64,000 bases of DNA. Source: Polynucleobacter meluiroseus. Its GTDB lineage: Bacteria; Pseudomonadota; Gammaproteobacteria; Burkholderiales; Burkholderiaceae. Position numbers and translations under genes: made by a program. Location: contig CAMCVH010000002.1 in the NCBI GenBank assembly GCA_945881875.1, forward strand, positions 62,001 through 126,000, in the 5' to 3' direction. How positions within the stretch are numbered: the first letter of the stretch is position 1; each line of letters starts with the position of its first letter. The notes beneath the pieces are model-generated. The model had not been told where the DNA came from, did no database searches, and saw only the letters and a program-made list of their open reading frames with translations. Of the stretch, positions 18,088-28,578 are shown piece after piece.

Positions 18088-18486
18088 TTACTCTTCGTAA
18101 TCCTCAGTCTCACTTGCAAAACGCTTAGATGTCTTAGCGCCGCCATTGAGAGCTACACGCACAGGCTTGCTACCCCAAATACCTTCTAATTGGTAATAAG
18201 AGCGCAGCATAGGCTGAAGAATGTGAACTACGATGTCACCGCAGTCGACTAAAACCCATTCACCAGTCTCCATACCTTCAACAGAGATAACGTCACCGCC
18301 CTTTTCTTTAACAGATTCTCTAACAGACATCGCTAAAGATTTAGTTTGACGGTTACTGCTACCTGTTGCGATGATGACACGATCAAATAAATCACTTAAT
18401 TTAGTGGTGTCATAAACACGAATATCCTGAGCTTTAACATCCTCCAGGGCATCAACTATCGTGCGTTGTAATTTGCGAAGATCCAT
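18088..18486 (-). CDS. rsfS: ribosomal silencing factor RsfS
   Basis: Binds ribosomal protein uL14 and blocks subunit joining in stationary phase or starvation. The 132 residues have the RsfS core: VDALEDVKAQDIRVYDT, FDRVIIATGSSNRQTKSLA, GMETGEWVLVDCGDIVVHIL and YYQLEGIWG. Its ATG shares one base with the nadD stop codon (TAATG), which indicates translational coupling. A C-terminal extension of about 20 residues is acidic and poorly conserved in the family. Confidence 0.95.
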   Translation of the reverse strand: MDLRKLQRTIVDALEDVKAQDIRVYDTTKLSDLFDRVIIATGSSNRQTKSLAMSVRESVKEKGGDVISVEGMETGEWVLVDCGDIVVHILQPMLRSYYQLEGIWGSKPVRVALNGGAKTSKRFASETEDYEE

Positions 18487-19199
18487 TATTTATTTCTATA
18501 AAGACCTTTAGCTTCGATGTAGTCGAGCACTAAAGGGGGTATTGCATCTGCTAGTTCAGCCCATGAAGCATGGTTATAAAAACCATCACGCAGGGTGCTA
18601 GATGCAAGATTAATCTGCAGGTCTTGATCAAACAAAACATGTCCGTATGGGTTCAATTGTAACAATTGAGGCTCCCCTGTCCTTATATCTGCAAAAAGCC
18701 CCTCTTTTAGCCCGGCTGCATTCACTTCAAACGAGGATGGATCCTCAGGTGGACGGCTTGCTACAGCCAAATGAACATATTTGGGTAATTCCGACCATTG
18801 GTGCCAAGTTTTGAGACCAGTCCAGCTATCTTGCCCCATCAGCCAGGTGATCGATGCATCCGGACCATACAAAGCTCTGATTTCTTTTGCTGTATCAATC
18901 GAGTAACTAGGACCTTCTCGAGACATTTCTAGGGTGCTGATTTCAATTTTTGTATAAATATGATGATCAACAAATAAATCATGTAAGGTTTCAATGGCAT
19001 ATTCGCTCATGGCTAAACGATCTTTAGCAGGAGTGATATCCATTCCTTTTTGCCATGGTTGACCAGCGGGCATCCAGATGATGTGATCGAGTTGTAATAT
19101 GCGAGAGAAGTGCTCTGCTAAACGCAAGTGCCCCCAGTGAGGCGGATCAAATGTGCCACCTAAGATACCGATCGATTTCCGTTTTTTTATATCGCTCAC
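18486..19199 (-). CDS. nadD: nicotinate-nucleotide adenylyltransferase
   Basis: Makes nicotinic acid adenine dinucleotide from NaMN and ATP in NAD synthesis. The 237 residues have the nucleotidyltransferase motif [19 protein letters not shown] near the N-terminus, [13 protein letters not shown] and the late SSTLRDG motif. [12 protein letters not shown] corresponds to the family's SYTIDTL segment. It overlaps hemF by 4 bases and is coupled to rsfS. Confidence 0.95.
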   Translation of the reverse strand: MSDIKKRKSIGILGGTFDPPHWGHLRLAEHFSRILQLDHIIWMPAGQPWQKGMDITPAKDRLAMSEYAIETLHDLFVDHHIYTKIEISTLEMSREGPSYSIDTAKEIRALYGPDASITWLMGQDSWTGLKTWHQWSELPKYVHLAVASRPPEDPSSFEVNAAGLKEGLFADIRTGEPQLLQLNPYGHVLFDQDLQINLASSTLRDGFYNHASWAELADAIPPLVLDYIEAKGLYRNK

Positions 19200-20122
19200 G
19201 CATTGATCCAGTCTTTAGGTTTCAAGAAATCGCTATAAAGACTTGCTTCAGGACTACCAGCTTCAGGTTTCCAGTCATAACCCCAACGAACAATCGGTGG
19301 CATCGACATTAAGATCGATTCAGTTCGACCGCCTGATTGCAAGCCAAATAAAGTGCCGCGATCGAACACCAAATTAAATTCAACATAACGTCCACGGCGA
19401 TAAGCTTGGAACTCTCTTTGGGCCTCTGTAAAGGGGTCATTTTGATGCTTTTTCACAATAGGTAAGTATGCATCTAAAAGAGCGTCACCGACTGAGCGTG
19501 TCATCTCAAAACTCTTATCAAAGCCTAATTCACTAAAATCATCATAGAAAATACCGCCAATACCACGCGGCTCATCCCGATGTTTTAAGAAGAAATACTC
19601 ATCACACCACTTTTTAAATCGAGGGTGCAGTGAGGTATCAAATCGATCGAGAGAATTTTTGCAAGTTTGATGAAAATGTTGGCAATCAGCCGCATCACCG
19701 TAGTAAGGGGTTAGGTCCATACCGCCTCCAAACCACCAAACAGGATCTTGACCTTCTGCTTGTGCAATGAAGCAACGTACATTCATATGCACGGTTGGGA
19801 TATGAGGATTACGTGGGTGGAATACCAAAGACACACCCATCGCTTCAAATGAACGGCCGGCTAATTCTGGACGGTGAACAGTGGCTGAGGGCGGCATAGA
19901 GTCACCCAGCATATGAGAAAACCCAACGCCACCACGCTCCAATATTTTACCGTTCTCTAGGATGCGAGATCGACCATCACCTTTTAGTTTGGCAGCAGAA
20001 GGTTTGACCCAAGAGTCTTCAGTAAATGTCTTACCATCTAATTCACCCATCGCTGCTGTGATGCGATCCTGTAAATCAAGTAGGTAATCACGAACGACTT
20101 GAGTATTGATAGTTTTTGACAT
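19196..20122 (-). CDS. hemF: oxygen-dependent coproporphyrinogen III oxidase
   Basis: Converts coproporphyrinogen III to protoporphyrinogen IX using O2 in haem synthesis. I chose the ATG at 20122 ([14 protein letters not shown], 308 residues). It sits one base after the purD stop, and the length matches HemF; a reading from 20167 would add residues encoded inside purD. Conserved blocks include [39 protein letters not shown] and [17 protein letters not shown]. Its presence indicates haem synthesis in oxic conditions. Confidence 0.96.
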   Translation of the reverse strand: MSKTINTQVVRDYLLDLQDRITAAMGELDGKTFTEDSWVKPSAAKLKGDGRSRILENGKILERGGVGFSHMLGDSMPPSATVHRPELAGRSFEAMGVSLVFHPRNPHIPTVHMNVRCFIAQAEGQDPVWWFGGGMDLTPYYGDAADCQHFHQTCKNSLDRFDTSLHPRFKKWCDEYFFLKHRDEPRGIGGIFYDDFSELGFDKSFEMTRSVGDALLDAYLPIVKKHQNDPFTEAQREFQAYRRGRYVEFNLVFDRGTLFGLQSGGRTESILMSMPPIVRWGYDWKPEAGSPEASLYSDFLKPKDWINA

Positions 20123-20123
20123 A

Positions 20124-21398
20124 TTAAAGTGCTCTATAGCCAATATCGCGACGGTATTGCGCGCCATCGAATTTAATTTGATCCACGATGGCGTAAGCTT
20201 TTTGTTGAGCTCCTCTGATCGTGTGATCTAAACCAACAACACAAAGAACGCGACCGCCAGAAGTTTTCAATTGATCACCATCCATAGAGGTACCTGCATG
20301 AAACGTGACATGATCAGAACCATCTGCTGGAATGCCAGAAATAACATCGCCCTTACGAGGCGTTTCTGGATAGTTGTGCGCAGCCATGACAACACCTAAT
20401 GCAATCCGTGGATCCCATTCTAGTTCGACCTCATTTAATTTGCCATCAACAGCAGCATCGAGAGCTACTAAAAAGTCACTGCGTAAACGTGACATGATTG
20501 GCTGAGTTTCTGGATCACCCATACGGCAATTAAATTCTAAAGTCTTGGCTTTACCGGACTCATCAATCATGAGACCAGCGTATAAGAAACCCGTGAACGG
20601 AATGCCGTCAGCTGCCATACCTTTAACAGTCGGCATGATAATTTCTCTTAAAGCCCGAGCATGTATTTCTGGTGTTACAACAGGGGTCGGGGAGTAAGCA
20701 CCCATACCGCCTGTATTGGGACCCAGGTCGGCATCGAGTAAGCGCTTATGATCCTGGCTAGTCGCTAGAGCTAAAACATTATGACCATCCACCATCACAA
20801 TAAAACTAGCTTCTTCCCCAACTAAAAACTCTTCAATCACCACACGGGCGCCTGCATCACCTAATTTGTTATCCGATAGCATCATGTCAATGGCGCCATG
20901 AGCCTCTTCTAAACTCATAGCAACAACCACACCTTTACCCGCGGCCAGCCCATCAGCCTTGATCACGATGGGCGCTCCTTTGAGATCAATATAAGCATGC
21001 GCTTTTTTAATATCTGAGAAAGTTTGATATTCCGCTGTTGGAATATGGTGGCGTTTCATAAAAGATTTAGCAAAATCTTTAGAAGACTCTAATTGAGCCG
21101 CTTTTTGTGTAGGACCAAAAATACGTAAATTTTTTGCTCTGAAGATATCAACGATACCGCCTGCTAGAGGAGTTTCTGGACCAACAACAGTCATATAAAT
21201 TTTTTGCTCTTCAGCAAACTGAGCCAATTCATGTAAGTCTGTAATTGGTAAGTTTTCAATACCCATATTTTTGGCCGCGGCAGAAGCTGTACCCCCATTA
21301 CCAGGCGCTAAAAATACTTTTTGTACTTTTGGTGATTGAGAGAGTTTCCATGCCATCGCATGTTCACGACCGCCTGAGCCAACAACTAGGATATTCAT
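20124..21398 (-). CDS. purD: phosphoribosylamine-glycine ligase
   Basis: Second step of purine synthesis: ATP-dependent joining of glycine to phosphoribosylamine. The 424 residues follow the family end to end: [20 protein letters not shown], an ATP-grasp core with [14 protein letters not shown] near residue 145, and [17 protein letters not shown] near residue 290. It lies between yebC and hemF in the same orientation, 40 bases after yebC. Confidence 0.97.
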   Translation of the reverse strand: MNILVVGSGGREHAMAWKLSQSPKVQKVFLAPGNGGTASAAAKNMGIENLPITDLHELAQFAEEQKIYMTVVGPETPLAGGIVDIFRAKNLRIFGPTQKAAQLESSKDFAKSFMKRHHIPTAEYQTFSDIKKAHAYIDLKGAPIVIKADGLAAGKGVVVAMSLEEAHGAIDMMLSDNKLGDAGARVVIEEFLVGEEASFIVMVDGHNVLALATSQDHKRLLDADLGPNTGGMGAYSPTPVVTPEIHARALREIIMPTVKGMAADGIPFTGFLYAGLMIDESGKAKTLEFNCRMGDPETQPIMSRLRSDFLVALDAAVDGKLNEVELEWDPRIALGVVMAAHNYPETPRKGDVISGIPADGSDHVTFHAGTSMDGDQLKTSGGRVLCVVGLDHTIRGAQQKAYAIVDQIKFDGAQYRRDIGYRAL

Positions 21399-21438
21399 AA
21401 ATTTTTCACTTGTTTAAATTAGGATTTATTTTTTTAAT

Positions 21439-22161
21439 TTATTCCATAGAGGCGTTCGTAAATACTTCTTGAACATCATCTAAGGACTCTAGTGCATCTA
21501 ATAGTTTTTGCATTTTCTCAGCATCATCGCCACTCAGCTCTGATTCAGCCTCTGGACGCATGGTGACCTCACCAAGTTCGGGCGTAAAACCTTTGGCAAT
21601 TAAAATATCTTTGATAGCAGTAAATTCATAAGCGGGAGTGATCACTTCAATCGATCCATCTTCCTGTGGGGCTACATCATCAGCACCCGCTTCAAGAGCT
21701 GCTTCCATGAGGGCATCTTCAGAAGTACCTGGTGCGAAGAACATACGACCACAGTGTTTGAATAAAAAAGCAACTGAACCGTCGGTACCAAGATTGCCCC
21801 CATATTTTGTAAATGCATGGCGAACTTCTGCAACAGTACGCGTTCGGTTATCGGTTAATGCATCCACAATCACAGCTGCACCATTTAAACCGTAACCTTC
21901 GTAGCGGATCTCTTCATAGTTCACATTCTCTAATGAACCGGTACCACGTTGAATAGCGCGCTGAACGTTATCGTTCGGCATATTTGAGTCCTTGGCTTTA
22001 TCAATGGCTAACCTTAGACGAGGGTTAGTCTGTATATCGCCACCACCTATCTTTGCAGCCACAGTAATTTCTCTGATCAACTTGGTCCAGATTTTCCCTC
22101 GCTTTTCGTCTTGACGACCCTTGCGATGTTGAATATTGGCCCATTTTGAATGACCAGCCAT
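21439..22161 (-). CDS. yebC: YebC/PmpR-family regulator or translation factor
   Basis: 240-residue TACO1/YebC protein. I start it at the ATG at 22161 ([18 protein letters not shown]), which has GGGAG just upstream and matches the near-invariant family start. A longer reading to 22230 would add an unrelated leader. Blocks seen: [41 protein letters not shown] and GSVAFLF. Members have been described as DNA-binding regulators and, more recently, as factors that help ribosomes through proline runs. Confidence 0.95.
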   Translation of the reverse strand: MAGHSKWANIQHRKGRQDEKRGKIWTKLIREITVAAKIGGGDIQTNPRLRLAIDKAKDSNMPNDNVQRAIQRGTGSLENVNYEEIRYEGYGLNGAAVIVDALTDNRTRTVAEVRHAFTKYGGNLGTDGSVAFLFKHCGRMFFAPGTSEDALMEAALEAGADDVAPQEDGSIEVITPAYEFTAIKDILIAKGFTPELGEVTMRPEAESELSGDDAEKMQKLLDALESLDDVQEVFTNASME

Positions 22162-22323
22162 AAGTACTCCCGTGGATAACTTTTTTAAAAGAATTGCTAT
22201 ATATTCAGCTAAGTCCGTAATTTTAGGCAAAATGAAGCTGAAATACCTAAAATCACAAAAAAATTGAATAAATACTTGGGTAATGAGCCCTAATTAATAA
22301 GAATTAAAGCTAGAGGAGACAAA

Positions 22324-23313
22324 ATGAGTGTTATTAAAGCTAAAGCTATCAAAATGGTTGAGGTTGGTGGCCCAGAGGTCATGCATTGGGTTGATGTTGA
22401 AGTAGGTGAGCCAGGGCCACAAGAGGTTCGTATCAAACATCATGCTGTTGGCTTAAATTACATTGACGTTTACTTCCGTAAGGGTGTTTATCCACAACCA
22501 CTTCCTGGTCCTCTAGGTATGGAGGGCGCTGGTGTGATCGAAGCTGTGGGATCTGAAGTTAAACATGTCAAAGTAGGCGATCGCGTAGCTTACGCTGGCA
22601 AACCAGCTGGGGCCTATAGTCAAATACGAGTGATGCCTGCTGAAACGATTGTTAAGTTACCTGATGGTATTTCTTTTGAACAAGCTGCAGCCATGATGTT
22701 GCAAGGTTTAACGGTGCAATATCTAGTAACAGACAGCTACCAAGTTAAAGCAGGTGACACAGTTTTATTCCATGCAGCAGCTGGCGGTGTAGGTTTGATT
22801 GCATGCCAATGGCTCAAACTACTTGGAGCGACTGTGATTGGCACGGTTGGTTCAGAAGAAAAAGCAGCTTTAGCAAAAGCATATGGCTGTGATCACACCA
22901 TCCTTTACAAGACAGAAGATTTTGTTAAACGAACCCGCGAGCTAACGGGCGGCAAAGGCGTTCATGTTGTTTATGATTCTATTGGTCAAGACACTTTCAT
23001 GCAGTCATTAGATTGCTTGCGTCCTCGCGGCACGATGGTCACCTACGGTAACGCTTCAGGACCTGTCGCACCAGTGGATGTCGGCATCTTAGGCGGCAAA
23101 GGGTCTCTCAAATTAACAAGACCAACTGTGATGACTTATGTTCATGACAGGAGTTTGTTAGAGCCGATGGCAGCAGATCTATTTGAAAAAGTTCTTAGTG
23201 GAAAAATCAAGATTGAAGTCAATCAAACTTATCAACTAGAAAACGTTGCGCAAGCGCATCGTGATTTGGAAGCGCGTAAGACAACTGGCTCTACAGTTTT
23301 ATTACCTTGGTAA
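22324..23313 (+). CDS. qor: NADPH:quinone reductase (Zn-free MDR family)
   Basis: 329-residue medium-chain dehydrogenase without the structural Zn cysteines, typical of QOR. The substrate part has GLNYIDVYFRKGVYPQPLPG, and the Rossmann part has HAAAGGVGLIACQWLKLLG near residue 150. C-terminal ARKTTGSTVLLPW is the family ending. A clear AGAGGAG site precedes the ATG. It is transcribed with the dehydrogenase gene 19 bases downstream. The true substrate (quinones or other α,β-unsaturated carbonyls) is uncertain. Confidence 0.88.
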   Translation: MSVIKAKAIKMVEVGGPEVMHWVDVEVGEPGPQEVRIKHHAVGLNYIDVYFRKGVYPQPLPGPLGMEGAGVIEAVGSEVKHVKVGDRVAYAGKPAGAYSQIRVMPAETIVKLPDGISFEQAAAMMLQGLTVQYLVTDSYQVKAGDTVLFHAAAGGVGLIACQWLKLLGATVIGTVGSEEKAALAKAYGCDHTILYKTEDFVKRTRELTGGKGVHVVYDSIGQDTFMQSLDCLRPRGTMVTYGNASGPVAPVDVGILGGKGSLKLTRPTVMTYVHDRSLLEPMAADLFEKVLSGKIKIEVNQTYQLENVAQAHRDLEARKTTGSTVLLPW

Positions 23314-23332
23314 TGAAGAGCGGAGTTTTAAG

Positions 23333-24211
23333 ATGAGCACAATTGCGTTTATTGGCTTGGGTAATATGGGTCGCCCCATGGCTGGATTCTTATTGAAGGC
23401 CGGACATCAGTTGCGTATTTATGCAAGACGTCCAGAAGTTTTTCAACAGGAGGCTAAGTCGCTAGTTGATGCGGGTGCTGTTGCTTGCGCATCTCCTGCC
23501 GAAGCAGCGCAGGGTGCTGATTACATCATCACGAATGTCATGGGTCCGCATGATGTGGCGCAAGTGTTACATCTCACTCCTGAATCAGTGATCCATACAG
23601 CTAAGCCTGGCGCCATTTGTATTGATCACAGCACGATCGATCCACAAAGCACCAAAGATATTGCTGCTGTCATGGCAGGCAAAGGTATTAGCTTTGTTGA
23701 TGCACCTGTGAGTGGTGGTGTTAAAGCAGCCACTGAAGGTACGTTAGTCATGATGCTGGGTGGCGCTGATGCCGAAGTGGCAAAAGTAAAAGAAGTTGTA
23801 AAAAACTATGCCAAAACGATGACCCATATCGGTGGTGTTGGTCATGGTCAAGTAGCCAAGTTGTGCAATCAAATTGCTCAAGTGATTAATATCCAAGGCG
23901 TTGCTGAATCTTTAAGATTCGCAACAGTTAATGGTGCTGACTTGCAGAAAGTATTTGAGGCAATTTCTGGAGGTATGGCGGGTAGCCGAATGTTGGATTT
24001 AATGGGACCCAAGATGGTTGCCAGAGACTTCAAAGCGGGTATTGAGGCCCGTCTTCACGCTAAAGATTTTTTCTTAGTAAAAGATGTTGCTAAAGAATCA
24101 GGCATTGACATGCCAGCACTACAAACAGTGGCCTCTCAGTTAGAGATGTTGATGGAGTCTGGCTGGGGTCATGATGACACTTCTTCACTTCTAAGAGTAC
24201 TTGAGGCATAA
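23333..24211 (+). CDS. NAD(P)-dependent β-hydroxyacid dehydrogenase (HIBADH/GarR family)
   Basis: 292-residue member of the 3-hydroxyisobutyrate/tartronate semialdehyde dehydrogenase family. The ATG at 23333 gives the canonical start MSTIAFIGLGNMGRPMAGFL with the dinucleotide GxGxxG site; an in-frame extension upstream would run back into qor. The substrate motif FVDAPVSGGVKAA is at about residue 118, and the catalytic Lys region GHGQVAKLCNQ at about 165. Neighbours do not reveal the substrate. 3-hydroxyisobutyrate, tartronate semialdehyde and other short β-hydroxyacids are all possible. Confidence 0.85.
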   Translation: MSTIAFIGLGNMGRPMAGFLLKAGHQLRIYARRPEVFQQEAKSLVDAGAVACASPAEAAQGADYIITNVMGPHDVAQVLHLTPESVIHTAKPGAICIDHSTIDPQSTKDIAAVMAGKGISFVDAPVSGGVKAATEGTLVMMLGGADAEVAKVKEVVKNYAKTMTHIGGVGHGQVAKLCNQIAQVINIQGVAESLRFATVNGADLQKVFEAISGGMAGSRMLDLMGPKMVARDFKAGIEARLHAKDFFLVKDVAKESGIDMPALQTVASQLEMLMESGWGHDDTSSLLRVLEA

Positions 24212-24272
24212 TAGAAGGCTTGCTAAGTTTCTGATGAACTTTAATAAGTATTCATAAATTTATGCAAAGTGC

Positions 24273-24358
24273 GCCGTGGTGGTGAAATTGGTAGACACAG
24301 GAGACTCAAAATCTCCCGCCCAAAAGGTGTGACGGTTCGAGTCCGTCCCGCGGCACCA
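24273..24358 (+). tRNA. tRNA-Leu(CAA)
   Basis: 86 bases folded by eye. Acceptor stem GCCGTGG pairs with CCGCGGC (one G-T wobble), the discriminator is A, and CCA is encoded. The anticodon stem GGAGA/TCTCC encloses loop CTCAAAA, giving anticodon CAA for codon UUG. A long variable arm and GGTTCGAGTCC T-loop complete a class II tRNA. The D-loop has TGGTAGAC, standard for Leu. Confidence 0.97.
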
Positions 24359-24392
24359 AACAACTCTTAAAGACTAAAAGTCCACAAACTCC

Positions 24393-25226
24393 ATGCTTGC
24401 ATACCGCCACGCTTTTCATGCTGGCAATCACGCTGATGTTTTGAAGCATTGCGTTCTTCAGCAAGTGTTGACCTACATGAATCAAAAAGATAAACCGTAT
24501 TGGGTGATTGATACCCATGCGGGTGCAGGCATGTATTCATTAGCATCCGATTACGCTAATAAAAAAGCTGAGTACTTAGAAGGTATTGCACGCCTATGGG
24601 ATTGCCAGGATTTGCCAAAAGTTTTGCAAGACTACATTGATTTAGTTGAGCGCTGTAATGCCAAAGGTGATTGGAGTTTATATCCAGGTTCACCTGAAGT
24701 GATTCGTCGTTCGATTCGAGCTGATGATCGTATGCGTTTGTACGAATTACATCCAACTGATTTTGATATCTTAGAGGAGCACTTTTTAAGAGATCGCCAA
24801 GCTAAGGTGTTTAAAGGCGATGGCTTTGCTTCTCTAAAAGCTTTATTACCAACTCCTACAAGAAGAGCTTTGGTTTTTATGGATCCGCCTTACGAGATCA
24901 AGTCTGATTATTCGAAGGTGATTGAGGCTCTTAGTGAAGGCTTAAAGAAATTTGCTGAGGGCGTCTATATAGTTTGGTATCCCATACTCACGCGTGGTGA
25001 TCACGTCTACCTAGTTGATCAAATGCGTGAGCTATCTGATAAGACGCTTAATATTGAAATGGTGGTCCAAGAGCCAGATGCGCAGGGGTTCGGTATGTTG
25101 GGTAGCGGTTTATTCATCATTAATCCGCCTTGGACGCTTGCAGAGAAAATGCAAGAGGTGATGCCTTACCTCACAGAAAAATTAGCCCAATTTAATGGGG
25201 CTAGTTTTGAGATCAGTTCCAGTTAA
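24393..25226 (+). CDS. rlmJ: 23S rRNA (adenine-2030-N6)-methyltransferase
   Basis: Rossmann methyltransferase that makes m6A2030 in free 23S rRNA. The 277 residues begin with the diagnostic MLAYRHAFHAGNHADVLKH. They carry the SAM motif VIDTHAGAGMYSL (about residues 38-50) and the catalytic DPPYEIKSDY (about 164-173). It begins 34 bases after the tRNA-Leu 3' end. Its stop overlaps the convergent cysB stop by four bases. Confidence 0.94.
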   Translation: MLAYRHAFHAGNHADVLKHCVLQQVLTYMNQKDKPYWVIDTHAGAGMYSLASDYANKKAEYLEGIARLWDCQDLPKVLQDYIDLVERCNAKGDWSLYPGSPEVIRRSIRADDRMRLYELHPTDFDILEEHFLRDRQAKVFKGDGFASLKALLPTPTRRALVFMDPPYEIKSDYSKVIEALSEGLKKFAEGVYIVWYPILTRGDHVYLVDQMRELSDKTLNIEMVVQEPDAQGFGMLGSGLFIINPPWTLAEKMQEVMPYLTEKLAQFNGASFEISSS

Positions 25227-26164
25227 ATTTGGTAATCAACGTTTTCACCAGACATCGCTTGATCTACTAATTTGCGCGTTAATGTGGGTGAGAACAATTC
25301 AATAAAAGTGTAAACAAAAGAGCGTAAGTAAGCATTTTGTTTAACAGCTAATTTCGTTACATTATTTCCAAATAAGTGACCTGCTGGAATCACTCTTAAA
25401 TTACGATCACGATCAGCGTCATAAGCTACGCCTGCTACGATGCCAACTCCCATACCAGTTTCGACATAGGTTTTAATCACGTCAGCATCGATCGCCTCTA
25501 ATACAACATCAGGGCGAAGGTTTTTACTACTAAATGCCTTATCAATTTTGCTTCGACCAGCAAAAGCTGCATCATAAGTAATGATGGGGTACTCAGCCAA
25601 ATCTTCTAACGAGATATTTTTTTTTCTGAGCAATGGGTGGTCCGGTTGAACTGCAATGACATGTTGCCATTGATAACCTGGTAAGGCTAACAAGCCATCA
25701 ACCCCAGAGATGCCTTCGGTTGCTATAGCGATGTCGGCTCTGTCATGGATCAACATATCTGCAATTTGCTGGGGGCTACCCTGTTGAATGCTGACTCGCA
25801 CTTTGGGAAAAAGCTTGGTGAACTCCGTTAAAACTTTAGGCAAGGCGTAACGAGCTTGCGTGTGAGTGGTGGCAATGACAAAATTACCTTGGTCTTGTGC
25901 AGCAAAATCCTTACCAACGCGCTTCAAGGTCTCAACTTCAATTAATATTCTCTCGATTGAAGTTAGTATTCGCTTACCTGGCTCGGTCAAATTTCTGATT
26001 CTTTTTCCGTGACGTCGGAAAATATCAACACCTAGCTCATCTTCCAATTCTAGGATAGCCTTTGATACTCCTGGCTGAGAGGTAAAAAGTATTTTGGCAG
26101 CCTCAGTCAGATTGAAGTTCTGACGAACGGCCTCTCGAACAAATTTAAATTGGTGTAAGTTCAT
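25223..26164 (-). CDS. cysB: LysR-type sulfur regulator CysB
   Basis: Activator of sulfate assimilation genes in response to sulfur supply (N-acetylserine or O-acetylserine as inducer in known cases). The 313 residues have the CysB-type helix-turn-helix start MNLHQFKFVREAVRQNFNLT and TSQPGVSKAILELEDELG, followed by TTHTQARYALP and ADIAIATEG, which are typical of the CysB effector domain. The length is close to the usual 324. It is monocistronic; about 70 A+T-rich bases separate its start from the lptG stop codon. Confidence 0.92.
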   Translation of the reverse strand: MNLHQFKFVREAVRQNFNLTEAAKILFTSQPGVSKAILELEDELGVDIFRRHGKRIRNLTEPGKRILTSIERILIEVETLKRVGKDFAAQDQGNFVIATTHTQARYALPKVLTEFTKLFPKVRVSIQQGSPQQIADMLIHDRADIAIATEGISGVDGLLALPGYQWQHVIAVQPDHPLLRKKNISLEDLAEYPIITYDAAFAGRSKIDKAFSSKNLRPDVVLEAIDADVIKTYVETGMGVGIVAGVAYDADRDRNLRVIPAGHLFGNNVTKLAVKQNAYLRSFVYTFIELFSPTLTRKLVDQAMSGENVDYQI

Positions 26165-26237
26165 ATAAGCTCGATTCTATATATTGAAATTAATATAAAG
26201 AATTCATTCTATATGAGATTCTGAGATATATTTCTTA

Positions 26238-27407
26238 TTAAACTTTGGATACCCAACGTATCCCCAAAACTGCCAATATAAAATAAAGCAAGGCGGGTAG
26301 GGATGCGCTGAGAATCGCTAGCCATTCACCCAAGAGCCCTGCATGTGAAAACAAACTATTAAATAGCTGGAAGCTGATGCCTAGCATGATGCCACCAAAC
26401 ACTTTGTATCCGATGCCGCCTGATCTGGTTTGCAAATAGGCAAATGGTAAAGCCAAAGCTAACATCACCAAAATAGTAAATGGGTAGATCACTTTTTTCC
26501 AGAAAGAAATCGCATATCGTTGGAAATCTTGTTTGTTATTTCTTAAATGATTGATGTAACCAAACAAATCAATAATTGAAAGTCGTTCAGGTTTGATAAG
26601 AAGGGAGCCCAAAAGCTGTGGACTGACATCGGTTTCAATATCCAATTGATCTGATTTTTTAATTTGCGTGCTAAAGCTTGGATCGAGACGGTCGCCACTC
26701 ACAATCTCTGTGAATCTAGTTTCAGTGACTTTACTTAGTTGCCATTGACCATCGCCAATAAATTTAACTGTTTCGGCTGTTCTACTTAGGAGAAGTCGAT
26801 GATTGCTATCGAATTCATACATCCTAAAACCTTTAATAGTTTCATTCTTTTCCAATGAACCTATATTGATATAACGTATGCCATCTTTAACAGCGCCCTT
26901 ACCATCATTACCACGTAATTTATCTTTAATCCAAGCACCTGAACGGAACTCTAAAACTTCATTACCTTGATTGATAGCTGCAAGACGAAGATTCTTGGAG
27001 AGACTTTCTGTAAATGGACCTACAACTTCACTCATCAATAAAATGATAATAGCGATGGGAAAAGCTATTTTCATCAGAGTTACTAAAGCTTTTCTGGTGT
27101 TAAGGCCAGCAACTCGAAGAATTGTATATTCAGACTGAGCGGCCATGCTAGCCATAACGTAGATGCCGCCAATGAGACCTGCAATAGGCATGATTTCAAC
27201 CAAACGACTAGGAACTCTCAGTAAAACGGTCAGAAATGCCAAAAGCAGAGTGTAGCTATTACTTAGAGAGCTTATCTCCGCAATGAAGTCAAAGAAAACA
27301 AATAAGGACATCAATGCAAACAAAATAAATAAAAATGATTGATAGATTTGTTTTGCTAGGTAGCGTTCATAAACTAAAGGAAATAACTTATGCCACATCT
27401 GAAACAC
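26238..27407 (-). CDS. lptG: LPS transport permease LptG
   Basis: Inner-membrane half of the LptB2FG transporter that extracts lipopolysaccharide from the inner membrane. The 389 residues show the LptF/G pattern: N-terminal membrane helices (YERYLAKQIYQSFLFIL), a periplasmic jellyroll in the middle (about 130-270), and C-terminal helices. It overlaps lptF by 20 bases. An internal ATG three codons in (27398) is an equally plausible start. Confidence 0.92.
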   Translation of the reverse strand: MFQMWHKLFPLVYERYLAKQIYQSFLFILFALMSLFVFFDFIAEISSLSNSYTLLLAFLTVLLRVPSRLVEIMPIAGLIGGIYVMASMAAQSEYTILRVAGLNTRKALVTLMKIAFPIAIIILLMSEVVGPFTESLSKNLRLAAINQGNEVLEFRSGAWIKDKLRGNDGKGAVKDGIRYINIGSLEKNETIKGFRMYEFDSNHRLLLSRTAETVKFIGDGQWQLSKVTETRFTEIVSGDRLDPSFSTQIKKSDQLDIETDVSPQLLGSLLIKPERLSIIDLFGYINHLRNNKQDFQRYAISFWKKVIYPFTILVMLALALPFAYLQTRSGGIGYKVFGGIMLGISFQLFNSLFSHAGLLGEWLAILSASLPALLYFILAVLGIRWVSKV

Positions 27408-28515
27408 CTCTAGATGTTCGTCTATTCAAAAAGCGCTTGAATAGACCATAGATCGTGATGGATCTATTTTGGCGATAGAAAATAAAACTTAAGCCAATCA
27501 GTGCCCCAATGACATGTAATATCCAAGAGCCAATGATGAAGTCAATTTTTCCAGAGCTAACCCAAGCTTGCATGAGTTTAAGTAAGTTGGAGTAGGTGAA
27601 ATAAACCAGGACCGCCATGATTAAGGTTGTGTAACGACCTCGGCGAGGATCTATATAGGATAGGGGGACGGCAATGATGACGAATACCAGAGCCATGAGA
27701 GGTAAACCAAGGCGCCATAGTAGTTCACCTAAATGGATTTTATTGGGCTCAATAATTAAATCTGTGATTGGTAAAGTGCTAGGGCTTTTAATAATTGGAT
27801 CAATGACCTTGCTATCAAGTTTGACTGTGTAACGACTAAATTCAGTAATTCTAAAATTATTATTCCCAGGCGTTCCCTCGTATCTTCGGCCAGATTCAAG
27901 AATGAGGAACTTTTCACCGGAAGGATTGTTTTCTATATAACCTTCTTTGGACACAGCCACTAGCTGTCGATCTTTACCATAGTTAGTGACGAAAATATTC
28001 TGAAAAGTATTGTTTTCTAGATTCATGCTTTCAATAAAGAAAACGCGACTATTGCCAGAGGACTCTCTGAACTGTCCAGGTGCCAACATAGAAATATCAT
28101 CACGTTGCTGAAAGCGTTGTTTGATAGTGGATGTCTGTTCATTAGCCCATGGTGAGACAAAAGTCGACAAGATTCCGATGATGATACTTAATGGAATCGT
28201 ATATGAAATGATGGGTTTTAGAATGCTAAATAAGCTAATCCCGGCAGTTTGCCAAATGACCATTTCTGAGTCTTTGTACCAACGAGTGAGAACAATCAAA
28301 ACTGCCACAAAAATACTGGCGGTTAGCACAATAGGGAGGTTATTGATCATTCCCAGGCCTATCAGAACAATTACATCTTTAGGGTTAGCATTGCCGCTGG
28401 CGGCATTACCTAGCACTCTAATCATGAAAATTGTCAAAACAAGAGTGACCAAAACCATGAACACCACACCTATGGTGAAATTCAGTTCTTGTCGAAGTGC
28501 TCTTTTAAGGATCAT
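27388..28515 (-). CDS. lptF: LPS transport permease LptF
   Basis: Partner of LptG. The 375 residues have N-terminal [23 protein letters not shown], a β-rich periplasmic domain with [12 protein letters not shown], and three C-terminal membrane helices including [18 protein letters not shown]. It is divergent from pepA, 63 bases away, the same gene arrangement as in E. coli. Confidence 0.93.
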   Translation of the reverse strand: MILKRALRQELNFTIGVVFMVLVTLVLTIFMIRVLGNAASGNANPKDVIVLIGLGMINNLPIVLTASIFVAVLIVLTRWYKDSEMVIWQTAGISLFSILKPIISYTIPLSIIIGILSTFVSPWANEQTSTIKQRFQQRDDISMLAPGQFRESSGNSRVFFIESMNLENNTFQNIFVTNYGKDRQLVAVSKEGYIENNPSGEKFLILESGRRYEGTPGNNNFRITEFSRYTVKLDSKVIDPIIKSPSTLPITDLIIEPNKIHLGELLWRLGLPLMALVFVIIAVPLSYIDPRRGRYTTLIMAVLVYFTYSNLLKLMQAWVSSGKIDFIIGSWILHVIGALIGLSFIFYRQNRSITIYGLFKRFLNRRTSRGVSDVA

Positions 28516-28578
28516 AAAAAGCTAAGCTGGGCGATAATCAAGGGTATTAATAACTTCCCTTGTGTAAAGGATAAGCAT

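Noticed and set aside
20123-20167. N-terminal extension of HemF into purD
   Set aside because: The ATG at 20122 directly follows the purD stop and gives the usual HemF length.
22162-22230. N-terminal extension of YebC
   Set aside because: The family start [14 protein letters not shown] and the GGGAG site place the start at 22161.
28121-28525. 134-codon open frame antisense to lptF
   Set aside because: lptF is clearly the real gene by sequence pattern and context; the antisense product has no recognisable feature.
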